Shown here piece after piece: positions 25,224 to 34,356 of a DNA stretch of 64,000 nucleotides. Position numbers and translations under genes: made by a program. The DNA comes from Nitrospirota bacterium. GTDB lineage: Bacteria > Nitrospirota > Nitrospiria > Nitrospirales > Nitrospiraceae. The notes below the pieces were generated by a model. It worked only from the letters and a program-made list of their open reading frames with translations. It made no database searches and was not told the DNA's origin. The first letter of the stretch is position 1. Each line of letters opens with the position of its first letter. The stretch spans positions 1 to 64,000 of the forward strand of contig JAUXVD010000011.1 of the NCBI GenBank assembly GCA_030684575.1, in the 5' to 3' direction.

Positions 25224-26276
25224 CTATTTGTCAGTCGATCGACGAGCAGCAGTTGCGGCAGGCGCAAGCGCGCCGAGATAGGGAAATTGGCCGATCTTCA
25301 GGAGGGGCGTGTCAAGACGCAGGCGAAAATCGTCATGCGATGGGTCGACAAAGTACGGGTCCCCGGTAATATCTGACTGGGCCTTAAGCTCAGGAGCCGG
25401 TTGGTTCGGATCACCCACACGAAGATAGTCGCCATCCGTATTGAAGAACGCATTGAACGAAGTGGTGGTCCGACTGGACGGGGCGATCAGAAAGCCCACG
25501 CGATTCAGCCCCACCACGTTGCCGGTGACGTCACTCTGGGATTGCCCGAGAAACGCGGCCCCGCCGCCATTCTTGACCAGGGTATTGCTCACGATCACGG
25601 CACGGGCATGGCCGCTGACCACGATGGCGTCAAACAGACTTCGGGTGATCACGTTTCGCTCCAACCGCACCGTCGACTTCCCCGCAATCGAGACGCCATG
25701 ATCGTTGTCGTGAATGAAATTCCCGATCATGACCGCCTCTGAATCGGCAAACTGCACGCCGGTCGTCTCGCTCCCCCCGATGTCACAATCTTCGATCCGT
25801 ACATCATGGACCTGCTGGCTAAACAACATCCCGTTGATCTTGAGCCGGCGGAGGACCAGCCCTTGCCCATTGAAGAGCCCCATCGCATGGCCACCATGAT
25901 CGTTGATAGTCATGTCGCTGATCTCGATATCCGTCGCCCCATAGGGCCACTTACCGACATGAAGGGCGCCCACCACGATATCGCGGCCTAAAATCGTCAC
26001 TTGATCCACTCCAGCCCCGACGAACTTGATCTTTTCTTTACTATGGATCGTCACGTCCTGAGGATATTGACCTGCCTTGACGAAGACGGTGTCGCCTTTC
26101 TTGGCGGCATCGACCGCTTCCTGCAAAGAGACGAAATCTCCCGTCCCGTCGAGTGCAACCACAAGAGTCCGAGGACCCATTGGCGGCCCTTCATCGGCCC
26201 ACAACAAGCCGGAGCTGAAAAATCCAAACAGCGCGATGGACGCAACCACTAAAATATTTTTCATGCAGAAACTCAT
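25224..26276 (-). CDS. right-handed beta-helix (NosD/pectin-lyase-like) exported protein
   Basis: 350 residues from ATG at 26276, five bases after GAGAGG. A signal peptide ends near LLWADEG. The sequence GTGDFVSLQEAVDAAKKGDTVFVKAGQY is the typical entry into a parallel beta-helix, and successive coils follow (VTILGRDIVVG, IEISDMTIND, LVLRRLKING, VRIEDCDIGG, VMIGNFIHDND). Such proteins bind or cleave polysaccharides, or act in surface assembly. No catalytic residues of pectate lyases can be assigned. Confidence 0.8.
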   Translation of the reverse strand: MSFCMKNILVVASIALFGFFSSGLLWADEGPPMGPRTLVVALDGTGDFVSLQEAVDAAKKGDTVFVKAGQYPQDVTIHSKEKIKFVGAGVDQVTILGRDIVVGALHVGKWPYGATDIEISDMTINDHGGHAMGLFNGQGLVLRRLKINGMLFSQQVHDVRIEDCDIGGSETTGVQFADSEAVMIGNFIHDNDHGVSIAGKSTVRLERNVITRSLFDAIVVSGHARAVIVSNTLVKNGGGAAFLGQSQSDVTGNVVGLNRVGFLIAPSSRTTTSFNAFFNTDGDYLRVGDPNQPAPELKAQSDITGDPYFVDPSHDDFRLRLDTPLLKIGQFPYLGALAPAATAARRSTDK

Positions 26277-26542
26277 ACAGGCCTCTCTAGCCACAAGTCA
26301 ATTGGGCCCGCATAATTCACGAAGACTTCTACTGCAACCGCCGATGCGCCGCTACGACACGCCTGACGGCGGGCGGGCTCGCCGCTCAGTCGGTCAACAT
26401 ACTGTGTTAAGTATGCCTCCCTCCTTCACGGCTCCGCGCGCCCGTCTCGCCTGGCGTCTCGGCGGTTTCGTCACGAACTCTCGTGAATAATGCAGGCCAG
26501 GTTTGTTGTGAGGCACGCAGTCGCATGTTATGCTCCGCACCC

Positions 26543-27145
26543 ATGATTCTGGTCGGCCTCACAGGCGGAGTCGCCACCGGTAAAAGCACCGTCGCCGGGA
26601 TGTTTACGCAATGCGGCGCGGTAGTCATCGATGCCGACCAATTGGCTCGCGATGTCGTGAAGCCGGGCAAGCCGGCTTGGCGAGAGATCGTCACCCTATT
26701 TGGCAAGGCCGTCCTCAACCCTGACCGCAGCCTCAATCGCCAGACGCTCGGAGCCATCGTCTTCCGCCATCCGGCAAAACGCCAGGCGCTCGAAGCCATC
26801 ATTCACCCCCGCGTGGCGCGCGAGCAAGTCAGATTGACGAGAGACGCGGCACGACAACATCCTCAATCCGTCGTCATCTACGACGTCCCGCTCCTCTTCG
26901 AGGCCGGTATCGATAAGCGAGTCGATCACACCATCGTCGTCACTGCCGACCGCAACACCCAAATCGCGCGCCTCAAAAAAAGAAACGGCCTCTCCCGCGC
27001 TGAGGCTCTTCACCGGATTAAGAGCCAGATGCCGATATCCCAAAAGGTCCAGCAGGCAGACTATGTGTTGAATGGAACCCTCCCTCGACCGGCGCTTCGC
27101 AAACAAGTCGGCCGATTATTCACGAGCCTTCACGCGCTCGCATAA
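26543..27145 (+). CDS. coaE: dephospho-CoA kinase
   Basis: 200 residues from ATG at 26543. The P-loop is [12 protein letters not shown] (5-16), followed by VIDADQLAR, the DVPLLFEAG segment and the lid arginine region [13 protein letters not shown]. It phosphorylates dephospho-CoA at the 3' hydroxyl, the last step of coenzyme A synthesis. The in-frame sequence before 26543 contains no better start. The gene is followed by trxB, 53 bases later. Confidence 0.95.
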   Translation: MILVGLTGGVATGKSTVAGMFTQCGAVVIDADQLARDVVKPGKPAWREIVTLFGKAVLNPDRSLNRQTLGAIVFRHPAKRQALEAIIHPRVAREQVRLTRDAARQHPQSVVIYDVPLLFEAGIDKRVDHTIVVTADRNTQIARLKKRNGLSRAEALHRIKSQMPISQKVQQADYVLNGTLPRPALRKQVGRLFTSLHALA

Positions 27146-27198
27146 CGACTCGCTCTCCTCCGTGCATTCCCGCTACCCCCTGTGTTAAGTTTTCGCCC

Positions 27199-28125
27199 AT
27201 GCGACACGTCGTCATCATTGGATCCGGGCCAGCCGGCCTCACCGCCGCCATCTATGCGGCCAGGGCGAACCTCTCGCCTCTACTCATCGAAGGGTGGCAG
27301 TCGGGTGGACAATTGACCACGACGACGGAGGTCGAGAACTATCCCGGTTTCGCCAAGGGCATCATGGGGCCGGACTTGATGAAAGAAATGCGCGCACAGG
27401 CGGAACGATTCGGCACGGAATTCTTAACCGCCGATGTCACGGCTATTGCACTCACACCTCGTCCTTTCACGCTGACGATCGACGGCGAACAATCTGTTCA
27501 AGCCAAAACCCTCATCATTGCGACCGGCGCATCGGCCATTCAGATTGGGTTGAAGAACGAGGCGCGCCTCACGGGACATGGCGTCTCCACCTGTGCGACC
27601 TGCGACGGATTTTTCTTCAAGGGCAAAGAACTGATGGTCGTCGGTGGCGGCGACAGCGCGATGGAAGAAGCCACCTTCCTGACTAAGTTCGCCAGCAAGG
27701 TCACCGTGATCCATCGCCGCGACAAGCTGCGAGCCTCCAAAATCATGCAAGACCGCGCGATGAAGAATGAAAAGATTTCCTTTCTCTGGAACTCCGTCGT
27801 CGAAGACATCCTGGGGAACGACCTGGTCACTGGCGTGCGTGTGAAAAATCTTGTCACAAACAAGGTCCTGGAAGTCCCTTGCGCCGGCGTCTTCGTCGCG
27901 ATTGGGCACCGCCCCAACACCACCCTCCTCAGCGGTCAATTAGATATGGATGCCAAGGGCTATATCCGGACAACCAACGGAACCGCCACAAGTGTCCCTG
28001 GCGTCTTCGCCGCAGGCGATGTGCAGGATTCGGTGTATCGCCAAGCCGTCACCGCCGCCGGCTCCGGCTGCATGGCCGCGATCGACGTCGAACGATTTCT
28101 CGAATCAGACAGTCATAACCTCTAA
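27199..28125 (+). CDS. trxB: thioredoxin-disulfide reductase
   Basis: 308 residues, the usual bacterial TrxB length. FAD site [18 protein letters not shown] (6-23), redox pair C132-A-T-C135, NADPH site [12 protein letters not shown] and the C-terminal FAD-contacting ASGDVQD-type motif ([12 protein letters not shown]). It reduces thioredoxin with NADPH in the cytoplasm. A promoter-like CCCCTGTGTTAAGTT lies 15-25 bases before the ATG. A palindromic repeat separates it from thiI. Confidence 0.95.
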   Translation: MRHVVIIGSGPAGLTAAIYAARANLSPLLIEGWQSGGQLTTTTEVENYPGFAKGIMGPDLMKEMRAQAERFGTEFLTADVTAIALTPRPFTLTIDGEQSVQAKTLIIATGASAIQIGLKNEARLTGHGVSTCATCDGFFFKGKELMVVGGGDSAMEEATFLTKFASKVTVIHRRDKLRASKIMQDRAMKNEKISFLWNSVVEDILGNDLVTGVRVKNLVTNKVLEVPCAGVFVAIGHRPNTTLLSGQLDMDAKGYIRTTNGTATSVPGVFAAGDVQDSVYRQAVTAAGSGCMAAIDVERFLESDSHNL

Positions 28126-28134
28126 ACCCTCCGC

Positions 28135-28258
28135 GGGATGCTCAAAATGGTCGTCCAACAAGGCCGCAGGCGAGACACAGACCGGAGGCGTACCCTCAAG
28201 GGTACGTTGAGGATTGTGTCGAGCCGAGAACGACGTTGGCGATCATTTTCAGCATCCC
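28135..28258 (+). repeat. palindromic interspersed element, copy A
   Basis: 124 bases bounded by GGGATGCTCAAAATGG and CATTTTCAGCATCCC, so the ends are inverted repeats. The centre is GTACCCTCAAGGGTAC, also palindromic. Interior blocks shared with the other four copies are AAGGCCGCAGGCGA, CGGAGGCGTACCCT, ACGTTGAGGAT and GAGAACGA. The whole unit should fold into a long imperfect hairpin. It lies between trxB and thiI and ends eight bases before the thiI ATG. Confidence 0.85.
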
Positions 28259-28266
28259 GATAAACC

Positions 28267-29445
28267 ATGCGCTGCGCCATCGTCCACTACCACGAAATCG
28301 CCCTCAAAGGCCGCAACCGGGAATATTTCGAGGAACGCCTCGTCCACAATATCCAATGGATCTTGAGAGACCTCGGCGTTAGACGTGTTGAGAATCTCCG
28401 CAGCCGGATTCGCGTGGTCCTGCCTGACGAGGTTCCGGACCAGATCATCATCGACCGGCTCACCAAAGTCTTCGGGATCGCCAACTTTTCGCTGGCGCAC
28501 GGGTTGCCGCTCGATCTGGCCAAGCCGGACTTGGAAGCGCTCAGCGCAGCGGTCATCGAGGCGCTCCGGTCGGAATCGTTTTCCACCTTTCGCGTCTCGG
28601 CAAAACGAGCAGACAAACGATTGACGTTGACCTCCATGGACGTCGCGCGGGACGTCGGCGCTGCCATCTGTGACGCCACCGACAAGAAGGTCAGTCTGAA
28701 AGATCCAGATCTCACGGTCTATCTCGAACTCCTTGCCAAAGAGGTCTACTACTCGATCAAAAAGGTTCAGGGCCCTGGTGGCATGCCGGTGGGAGTCAGT
28801 GGGAAAGTCGCCTGCTTGATCTCCGGCGGGATCGACTCGCCGGTCGCAGCCTATCGTATGATGAAACGCGGATGCCGGGCCCTCTTCGTCCATTTCTCCG
28901 GCCGGCCGCTCGTGAGCCGCGCCTCAGAAGAGAAGGTGCGGGAACTGGTGCAACTCCTCACCGCCCATCAATATACGTCGAAGCTCTACGTCATTCCGTT
29001 CGGAGAGATTCAGCGGGACATTGTGGCGAGTGCGCCGGCCCCCTATCGCGTGGTGCTCTACCGGCGCGTCATGATCCGCATCGCGCAGGAATTCGCCAAA
29101 CGTGAGCATTGTTGGGGATTGGTCACCGGCGATAGCCTGGGGCAAGTGGCCTCGCAGACACCGGAGAACCTGACCGTCGTCGAAGCGGTGTCAGAGTTAC
29201 CGCTCCTGCGCCCACTCATCGGCATGGATAAGCTGGAAATCACCGACCAGGCGGAGCAGATCGGCAGCTTCGCCATCTCCATCGAGCCGGATCAAGATTG
29301 CTGCTCACTCTTCACCCCGCCACACCCCAGCACAAAAACCAGACTCGAAGATATTCTGGAAATCGAGAAGATGTTCGATATCGATGCGCTGGTGAAGCAG
29401 GGGATCGAGAAGGCGGAGTTGTCCCAATTCACCTTCCCTCAGTAG
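28267..29445 (+). CDS. thiI: tRNA 4-thiouridine synthetase
   Basis: 392 residues. N-terminal ferredoxin-like and THUMP domains (HYHEIALKGRN, RLTLTSMDVARDVGAAI) precede the PP-loop ATPase SGGIDSPVAAYRMMKRG. No C-terminal rhodanese domain exists, as in the shorter Bacillus-type ThiI; a partner sulfurtransferase is therefore needed. It makes 4-thiouridine at tRNA position 8 and can feed thiamine synthesis. The ATG at 28267 has no Shine-Dalgarno because a palindromic repeat ends eight bases upstream. Confidence 0.92.
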   Translation: MRCAIVHYHEIALKGRNREYFEERLVHNIQWILRDLGVRRVENLRSRIRVVLPDEVPDQIIIDRLTKVFGIANFSLAHGLPLDLAKPDLEALSAAVIEALRSESFSTFRVSAKRADKRLTLTSMDVARDVGAAICDATDKKVSLKDPDLTVYLELLAKEVYYSIKKVQGPGGMPVGVSGKVACLISGGIDSPVAAYRMMKRGCRALFVHFSGRPLVSRASEEKVRELVQLLTAHQYTSKLYVIPFGEIQRDIVASAPAPYRVVLYRRVMIRIAQEFAKREHCWGLVTGDSLGQVASQTPENLTVVEAVSELPLLRPLIGMDKLEITDQAEQIGSFAISIEPDQDCCSLFTPPHPSTKTRLEDILEIEKMFDIDALVKQGIEKAELSQFTFPQ

Positions 29446-29570
29446 CAGGATGCTGAAACAGGCCGCTAGCTTCGTTCTCAGCTCGCAAGAATCCTCAACG
29501 TACCCCTAGGGTACGCCTCCGGTTCTTGCTCCGCCTGCGGCCTTGCTAAACGGCCTGTTTGAGCATCCTG
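29446..29570 (-). repeat. palindromic interspersed element, copy B
   Basis: Ends CAGGATGCTGAAACAGG and CCTGTTTGAGCATCCTG; centre GTACCCCTAGGGTAC. This copy is inverted relative to A, so the two flank thiI facing each other. It begins on the base after the thiI stop codon and lies between thiI and the convergent SRPBCC gene. Confidence 0.85.
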
Positions 29571-29595
29571 CGGGAATATTCTCTTTGTGCCTCGC

Positions 29596-30162
29596 TCATC
29601 GCCCCGACTGCTGCTCCTGCGCGCGCGCGAGCGCCTTTTCCTTCAGGATTCGAAAATGGGATTCCAGGTCTCGCCGCGTTGCGAGCGCGATGAGTTTACC
29701 AGGTAGCACCGACTCAATCTCCACGATAAGCTCGAAGTCCGCACGGGTCTGCGCGCCGCCATCGATCGACGTCAATGTCCACCGACGATGATAACGTTTG
29801 AAATCTCCGCTTTTGAGATCGGCCACCAGATCTCCGCTTGGCAACAACCTCGACTCAGTCACCAACCGACGTTCCCCCGGCAACAACATATGCTCGATCC
29901 TGATATCCGTGGTGGCGACTCCATCCAGAATGCTCACGTCCGCTATCTTCATCCGCACCTCGAACAGTTCAGGCCAATGAGCATAGTCAGTCAAAATCGC
30001 CTGCACCACCGAAACGGGCGCGGGCAAAACAATCGTCGCCGTCGCCTTCACGCCGCCACTGGACTCCGTCCGAACATCCAGCAGGCCTGGTTCTGCCGCA
30101 CCGCTCCACCCGGACCAGCCGAGCAACAGACAACCGACGATGCTCCTCACATGCCACAACAT
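29596..30162 (-). CDS. exported SRPBCC/START-like protein
   Basis: 188 residues. Signal peptide ~1-22 (LLLGWSGWSGAA). The remainder has the hot-dog-like SRPBCC order: ATIVLPAPVSVVQAILTDYAHWPELF at the first strand-helix and the long C-terminal helix ESHFRILKEKALARAQ. Such domains bind hydrophobic ligands. An exported version could carry a lipid or pigment; the ligand is unknown. Confidence 0.75.
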   Translation of the reverse strand: MLWHVRSIVGCLLLGWSGWSGAAEPGLLDVRTESSGGVKATATIVLPAPVSVVQAILTDYAHWPELFEVRMKIADVSILDGVATTDIRIEHMLLPGERRLVTESRLLPSGDLVADLKSGDFKRYHRRWTLTSIDGGAQTRADFELIVEIESVLPGKLIALATRRDLESHFRILKEKALARAQEQQSGR

Positions 30163-30274
30163 GGCGCGATTATATATGAGAGCCGGGCAAGTACTAATAG
30201 GATGCGAAAAACTATTTCACAGACTACCACCACGGCAGTCTGTCCATGCTATACAGCGGGTAAGCAATCTAGCT

Positions 30275-30395
30275 GGATGCTCAAACAGGCCGTCCAGCAA
30301 GGCCGCAGCCGACGAAAGCACCGGAGGCGTACCCTCGGGGTACGTTGAGGATGCTTTCAAGGTGAGAACGCAGCTGGCGGTTTGTTTCAGCATCC
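30275..30395 (+). repeat. palindromic interspersed element, copy C
   Basis: GGATGCTCAAACAGGCCG at the left end, TTTGTTTCAGCATCC at the right, centre GTACCCTCGGGGTAC. It lies between divergent genes (SRPBCC and a Cys-rich protein), upstream of the latter's putative promoter. Confidence 0.85.
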
Positions 30396-30411
30396 TGCTG
30401 TCGAGACGTGA

Positions 30412-30441
30412 TTGACTCATCCAAATACCCCTGTGCTAGGA
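30412..30441 (+). promoter_or_regulatory. putative promoter with TGTG-type extended -10
   Basis: TTGACT at 30412-30417 and CCCCTGTGCTAGGAT 10 bases later. The block CCCCTGTGyTA recurs at the rplU and trxB promoter regions. The -10 hexamer itself is weak, so the TG extension may matter. Confidence 0.35.
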
Positions 30442-30449
30442 TGCAAACG

Positions 30450-30815
30450 ATGAAACGACTATCCTTCATATTATTCACAGCCATTAGCCTATTGAGCCTC
30501 TCAGCTGCGGCTCAGGCGCAACCTCTCTCTGAATCGACCGCCACCACAGAGCAGGTCTGCAGTTTCGGCATGGCCAAGGGAGAAGCCTCACAGAGCTGTC
30601 AGGTCCCGTTCCCCACCGGCTGCCTCGTGGCCAATATTCCTGGCACTGACAAACCCTGGACCACCGTCTCGAAGGGCGGAAAGACCTTCTGCCGATTCGA
30701 CGAAAAAGCCACTGACTGGAAAACCAAAATCACCGGCTCCTGCAGCCGCTGCAAATCCGACCATTGTTCGGTCCAGTTTATTGTTCGTTACGACTGTTCT
30801 CAGCAAGCCCACTAG
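30450..30815 (+). CDS. small Cys-rich exported protein
   Basis: 121 residues from ATG at 30450 (AGGA eight bases earlier). Signal peptide ~1-24 ending AAAQAQ. The mature part has seven or eight cysteines (QVCSFG, SQSCQVPF, TGCLVAN, TFCRFD, SCSRCKSDHC, YDCS), suggesting a disulfide-bonded fold; the CSRCKSDHC block could bind metal. No family recognised. The stop is two bases before queG. Confidence 0.7.
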   Translation: MKRLSFILFTAISLLSLSAAAQAQPLSESTATTEQVCSFGMAKGEASQSCQVPFPTGCLVANIPGTDKPWTTVSKGGKTFCRFDEKATDWKTKITGSCSRCKSDHCSVQFIVRYDCSQQAH

Positions 30816-30817
30816 CT

Positions 30818-31840
30818 ATGTCACTCGCTGAGGCGATTAAGGCCGAAGCCCTCGCCCTGGGTTTCGACGCCGTCGGCATCAGCCGAGTCACAGATAGCTA
30901 TCAGCCTTCAGCCAACAGCCTTCAGCAGAGCCCACCTCTAGACCCCGCAACCCCGCTATCCCATCACTTATTCGGTCGTCTCTCAGAATGGCTCCGGCTA
31001 GGCTACTATGGCACGATGGCCTGGATGACTCGCGACCCCTCCCGTCGCAGCGATCCACGATTGGTACTACCAGGTTGCAAATCGATGCTGTCGGTCGGCA
31101 TGAATTACTACACCGACAATCGTGCGAACGAGCAGCCCGGCATGGGCCGCATTGCCCGATACGCCTGGGGACAGGATTACCACGAGGTGATGAGCCAGCG
31201 GCTCGCACAACTCGAAGCGAAGATCGCAGCCCTGGCGCCAGGCGTGACCACCCGCACCTACGTCGATACAGGCCCGATCATGGAAAAAGCCTGGGCGCAG
31301 CAGGCAGGTCTCGGCTGGATCGGGAAACATTCCAACCTCGTCTCCGCCGAATCCGGCTCCTGGCTCCTGTTGGGAGAGATCCTGACGACCCTTGAGCTGG
31401 AGCCGGATGAACCAGCCACAGATCTCTGCGGAAGCTGCACGTTGTGTATTCAGGCCTGTCCAACCGGTGCCATCGTCGAACCCTATGTCGTGGATGCCCG
31501 CCTCTGCATCTCCTACCTCACCATCGAACTGCGCGGAGACCGGGACGTGATCCCGAACGAGCTCGCCTCTCAGATGGGAAACCACATATTCGGCTGCGAC
31601 GATTGCCTGGACGTCTGTCCGTTCAATCTTCGTTCGGATGCGACGAGCGAGCCGGCCTTTGCCCCCACCCCAATCACACTCGCTCCAAGCCTCCAGGCTC
31701 TGGCTCAGATCAACGAGGAGAGTTTTGCTGCCACATTCAAGGGGAGTCCCATCAAGCGAGCCAAACGGAACGGCCTTCTCCGTAACGTAAAAGTCGCGCA
31801 AGAAAACCTCACGAGACAAACAGGGGGCCGGGCCTCATAA
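30818..31840 (+). CDS. queG: epoxyqueuosine reductase
   Basis: 340 residues from ATG at 30818. The cobalamin-binding nitroreductase-like part shows VGMNYYTD, IARYAWGQDYHEVM and YVDTGPIMEKAWAQQAGLGW with the catalytic Asp. Two 4Fe-4S motifs follow: CGSCTLCIQACPTG and CDDCLDVCPFN. It converts epoxyqueuosine to queuosine in the tRNA anticodon loop. The C-terminal HEAT domain of longer forms is absent. The gene's last codons form the left arm of its own terminator. Confidence 0.93.
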   Translation: MSLAEAIKAEALALGFDAVGISRVTDSYQPSANSLQQSPPLDPATPLSHHLFGRLSEWLRLGYYGTMAWMTRDPSRRSDPRLVLPGCKSMLSVGMNYYTDNRANEQPGMGRIARYAWGQDYHEVMSQRLAQLEAKIAALAPGVTTRTYVDTGPIMEKAWAQQAGLGWIGKHSNLVSAESGSWLLLGEILTTLELEPDEPATDLCGSCTLCIQACPTGAIVEPYVVDARLCISYLTIELRGDRDVIPNELASQMGNHIFGCDDCLDVCPFNLRSDATSEPAFAPTPITLAPSLQALAQINEESFAATFKGSPIKRAKRNGLLRNVKVAQENLTRQTGGRAS

Positions 31841-31854
31841 GCACCCCCTTTTTT
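31822..31854 (+). terminator. intrinsic terminator of queG
   Basis: AGGGGG (31822-31827) pairs with CCCCCT (31844-31849), followed by six T residues. The left arm lies inside the last codons of queG and the stop codon is in the loop. Confidence 0.7.
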
Positions 31855-31907
31855 CCTGGAGGGAAGAGGAGTAGGCTATCTCTAGTAGTTGATGGTTCAC
31901 GGGAGGC

Positions 31908-33272
31908 ATGACCCCTATGCATCCTCCGATCCTTCTGCTCATCTCCGCCGATTCCCACACCAAACCGTTGCTCGAACAGGCCCTCGAGAGCCGCCACGTC
32001 ACCATTCTGACTGCAGCAACAACTGAAGAGGGTCTACGCCTCCTGAAAGAGCAAGCGGACCTCGCACTCGTTATCTGCGATGAGAGTCAGGGACGGATTG
32101 CAAGCCAGGTGATCCTCTCTCAAGCCAGGCGCATCGATCACAACCTCCCGGTGATCATCCTCGGAACAGACGGATCGGCCAAGGCCGCGGTGGAGGCATT
32201 GCACCGAGGCGCCACCGACTATCTCGCGCAACCGGTCACGGCAAAAGATCTCCAGACCGCCCTCCACAGAACCCACGCCTTCGCCGCACCGGAGCCCCAA
32301 GCGAGGGAAGCGCGTTCCTCCTCGTTCGATCAAATCATCAGCCGGTCGCCTCAGATGAAACTACTGAAACATCTCGCAGCCGAAGTCGCTCAAACCGATG
32401 CAACCGTCCTCATCACCGGCGACAGCGGCACAGGCAAAGAACTCTTTGCCCATGGCATCCATGCAGCAAGCCCACGGTCCAACGGCCCCTTTGTGGCGCT
32501 CAACTGCGCCGGCATTCCCGAGCAGCTTCTGGAATCGGAATTGTTCGGCTATCAGCGCGGCGCCTTTACCGATGCGAAACAGGCCAAGCCTGGGAGATTC
32601 CAACAAGCGGAAGGCGGCACCCTCTTTCTTGACGAAATCGGCGAAATGAGTCCTTCCGCGCAGGCGAAGCTCTTACGAGTCCTGGAAAGCCACGAAGTCG
32701 ATCCACTAGGCGACACGCGCAGCATCCACGTCAACATTCGCGTGATCGCCGCCACGAACGAAGATTTACCGGCGCAGATCAAAGCCGGACGTTTCCGCCT
32801 GGACCTCTACTATCGGCTGAACGTCTATCAACTGCGCATCCCGCCGCTCCGTGAACGCCCAGAAGATATCGAGCCGATCCTGATCTCGTTCCTGGAAACC
32901 GCCCGCCGGGATCATGGCTGTCGCATCAAGAGCATCACCCCCACGGCTCTGAACATCTTGCAGACCCACGACTGGCCCGGCAACGTACGCGAGCTGCACA
33001 ACGTCGCCGAAGGACTCACCATCACATGCAAGGACGAGACGATCCAGCCGGACCACCTCCCTGCCTCTGTGCGAGATACCCCACCAACAGGATCGAACGG
33101 AGAAGGCGAGAAGACCTCGCTCCTGGCCTTCGGCCTCTCGGCTCAGGAGATGGAAAAGAAACTCTTGAAAGAGGCGCTGGATTCCGCAGGCGGCAATATT
33201 TCTGAAGCTAGCAGGCTGCTCAAGATCACGCGGAATACTCTTCGCTACCGCATGGCGAAATACCACCTTTAG
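31908..33272 (+). CDS. sigma54-dependent transcriptional activator with receiver domain
   Basis: 454 residues. Receiver domain 1-125 with a candidate phospho-Asp in ALVICDES, but the usual conserved Lys is replaced by Gln in DYLAQPV. AAA+ domain: Walker A TGDSGTGKE, the sigma54-contacting loop GAFTDA (consensus GAFTGA), Walker B GGTLFLDEIGEM and the arginine fingers near RPEDIEPI. A Fis-type HTH ends the protein (GGNISEASRLLKITRNTLRYR). No sensor kinase gene is nearby, so it may be an orphan or phosphorylation-independent regulator. The ATG at 31917 is better spaced from GGGAGG than the one at 31908. Confidence 0.9.
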   Translation: MTPMHPPILLLISADSHTKPLLEQALESRHVTILTAATTEEGLRLLKEQADLALVICDESQGRIASQVILSQARRIDHNLPVIILGTDGSAKAAVEALHRGATDYLAQPVTAKDLQTALHRTHAFAAPEPQAREARSSSFDQIISRSPQMKLLKHLAAEVAQTDATVLITGDSGTGKELFAHGIHAASPRSNGPFVALNCAGIPEQLLESELFGYQRGAFTDAKQAKPGRFQQAEGGTLFLDEIGEMSPSAQAKLLRVLESHEVDPLGDTRSIHVNIRVIAATNEDLPAQIKAGRFRLDLYYRLNVYQLRIPPLRERPEDIEPILISFLETARRDHGCRIKSITPTALNILQTHDWPGNVRELHNVAEGLTITCKDETIQPDHLPASVRDTPPTGSNGEGEKTSLLAFGLSAQEMEKKLLKEALDSAGGNISEASRLLKITRNTLRYRMAKYHL

Positions 33273-33274
33273 TG

Positions 33275-33395
33275 AGGGTGCTGAAAAAGTCCGCCAGCAT
33301 CGTTCTCGCATCGTTCAGACCCTCAACGTACCCTCCGGGTACGCCTCGGCCCTTCACTCGCTGCGGCCTTGCTGAACGGCCTTTTTGAGCATCCT
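33275..33395 (-). repeat. palindromic interspersed element, copy D
   Basis: GAGGGTGCTGAAAAAG at the left, CTTTTTGAGCATCCTC at the right, centre GTACCCTCCGGGTAC. Same orientation as copy B. It begins two bases after the stop of the sigma54 regulator. Confidence 0.85.
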
Positions 33396-33619
33396 CACCT
33401 GAACTCACAGAACCTCATCTGTTAAGAAATCGCGGAAGGAACGAGACTTGAAAGCCCTGAAGCCTCAGAGATTATAGGTGGCAACCTAGTCCAATCATTT
33501 CCTTCTCAAACACGTACAGAAGAGTTAGGGGTCGGTAAGAAACCGAAAAAAGACGGTCGGAAACGATAGTTCAGACACAGTTTAGCCACTTTGGGGCAGG
33601 GAGATACAGTTCACGATGT
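33396..33619. other. gene-free spacer, AT-richer than surroundings
   Basis: No supported gene, hairpin or repeat. Base composition drops compared with flanking genes, and this continues into the membrane protein gene that follows. Confidence 0.5.
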
Positions 33620-33648
33620 TTGCGCCAATGTTTATGGATGGCTATACT
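33620..33648 (+). promoter_or_regulatory. sigma70-type promoter
   Basis: TTGCGC (33620-33625), 17-base spacer, TATACT (33643-33648). It would start a transcript near 33655, about 18 bases before the ATG of the coiled-coil membrane protein. Confidence 0.5.
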
Positions 33649-33672
33649 CGCCAGGCCTAACTGAGAACTTCT

Positions 33673-34356
33673 ATGCTTGAACGTTTAGTAAAGACTATCG
33701 AGGAAAACCGGGGCGTTATACGAAGCGCACCTTGGGCATTTGCCGTGTCTGTTTTGGCCGCGTCATCTTTGGTCGGATTCATCATTCATTTGTATAACAT
33801 CGGCCTAATCGACGAATTAAGGGAGCAAAACCAAGGGCTCAGAGAAACAGTCAACAGTTACAGAATCCATACACGTGAGGTTAGTCCGTCTGCCGCCACA
33901 ACGTTAACTGAAAAAACGAACCGGCAGCTGAAACGTCAAGCTGAAAACTTAGTCAAACAGATTCGCTTCATACAGGATCTTCACGTGCGGAATCTGGAAA
34001 CTATTTCTGAGCAACTAAAGTCTGGAAAGGTGCCGAAAGAAAAGTATTGGGAGATGGCTACCAGAGAGACTAAGCGAGCAGCGAACCAGTTTAATCCGAT
34101 TCGAACAGATTGTATCGTGACGGTCGATGAACTTCGCGAGAGGATGGCTCCTGCTGTTAAGGAAAAGGTTATTGGAGCTAATCCGGGCTTCCGTTCGGCA
34201 GACTTTCCTGACGCTGTAATCAACTTTGCAAAGATATCGGCGGGCCAGGATTGGTTTACGCTGGAAATCAATCTTGGCTTCTTACTGCGCGAACTAGAAG
34301 AACTAGGACGTCTCCTGCCTGACACACTGGACTTCCGACATCCCGACAAGAATTAA
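33673..34356 (+). CDS. hypothetical single-TM coiled-coil protein
   Basis: 227 residues. One membrane segment near residues 20-45 (WAFAVSVLAASSLVGFIIHLY), then a long charged coiled coil (EQNQGLRETVNSYRI, KTNRQLKRQAENLVKQI) and a mixed C-terminal part ending in ELEELGRLLPDTLDF. Codon use is distinctly AT-rich (AAA, TTT, GAA, ATT) unlike neighbours, which suggests acquisition by transfer. It has its own promoter. No family recognised. Confidence 0.7.
   Translation: MLERLVKTIEENRGVIRSAPWAFAVSVLAASSLVGFIIHLYNIGLIDELREQNQGLRETVNSYRIHTREVSPSAATTLTEKTNRQLKRQAENLVKQIRFIQDLHVRNLETISEQLKSGKVPKEKYWEMATRETKRAANQFNPIRTDCIVTVDELRERMAPAVKEKVIGANPGFRSADFPDAVINFAKISAGQDWFTLEINLGFLLRELEELGRLLPDTLDFRHPDKN

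Noticed and set aside
30217-30420. Short frames inside the palindromic elements encoding GGVPSGYVE-type peptides, also at 28210, 33226 and 36112
   Set aside because: They arise from the repeat sequence itself in either orientation, vary in frame and length and lack ribosome sites. They would be annotated as false small proteins.
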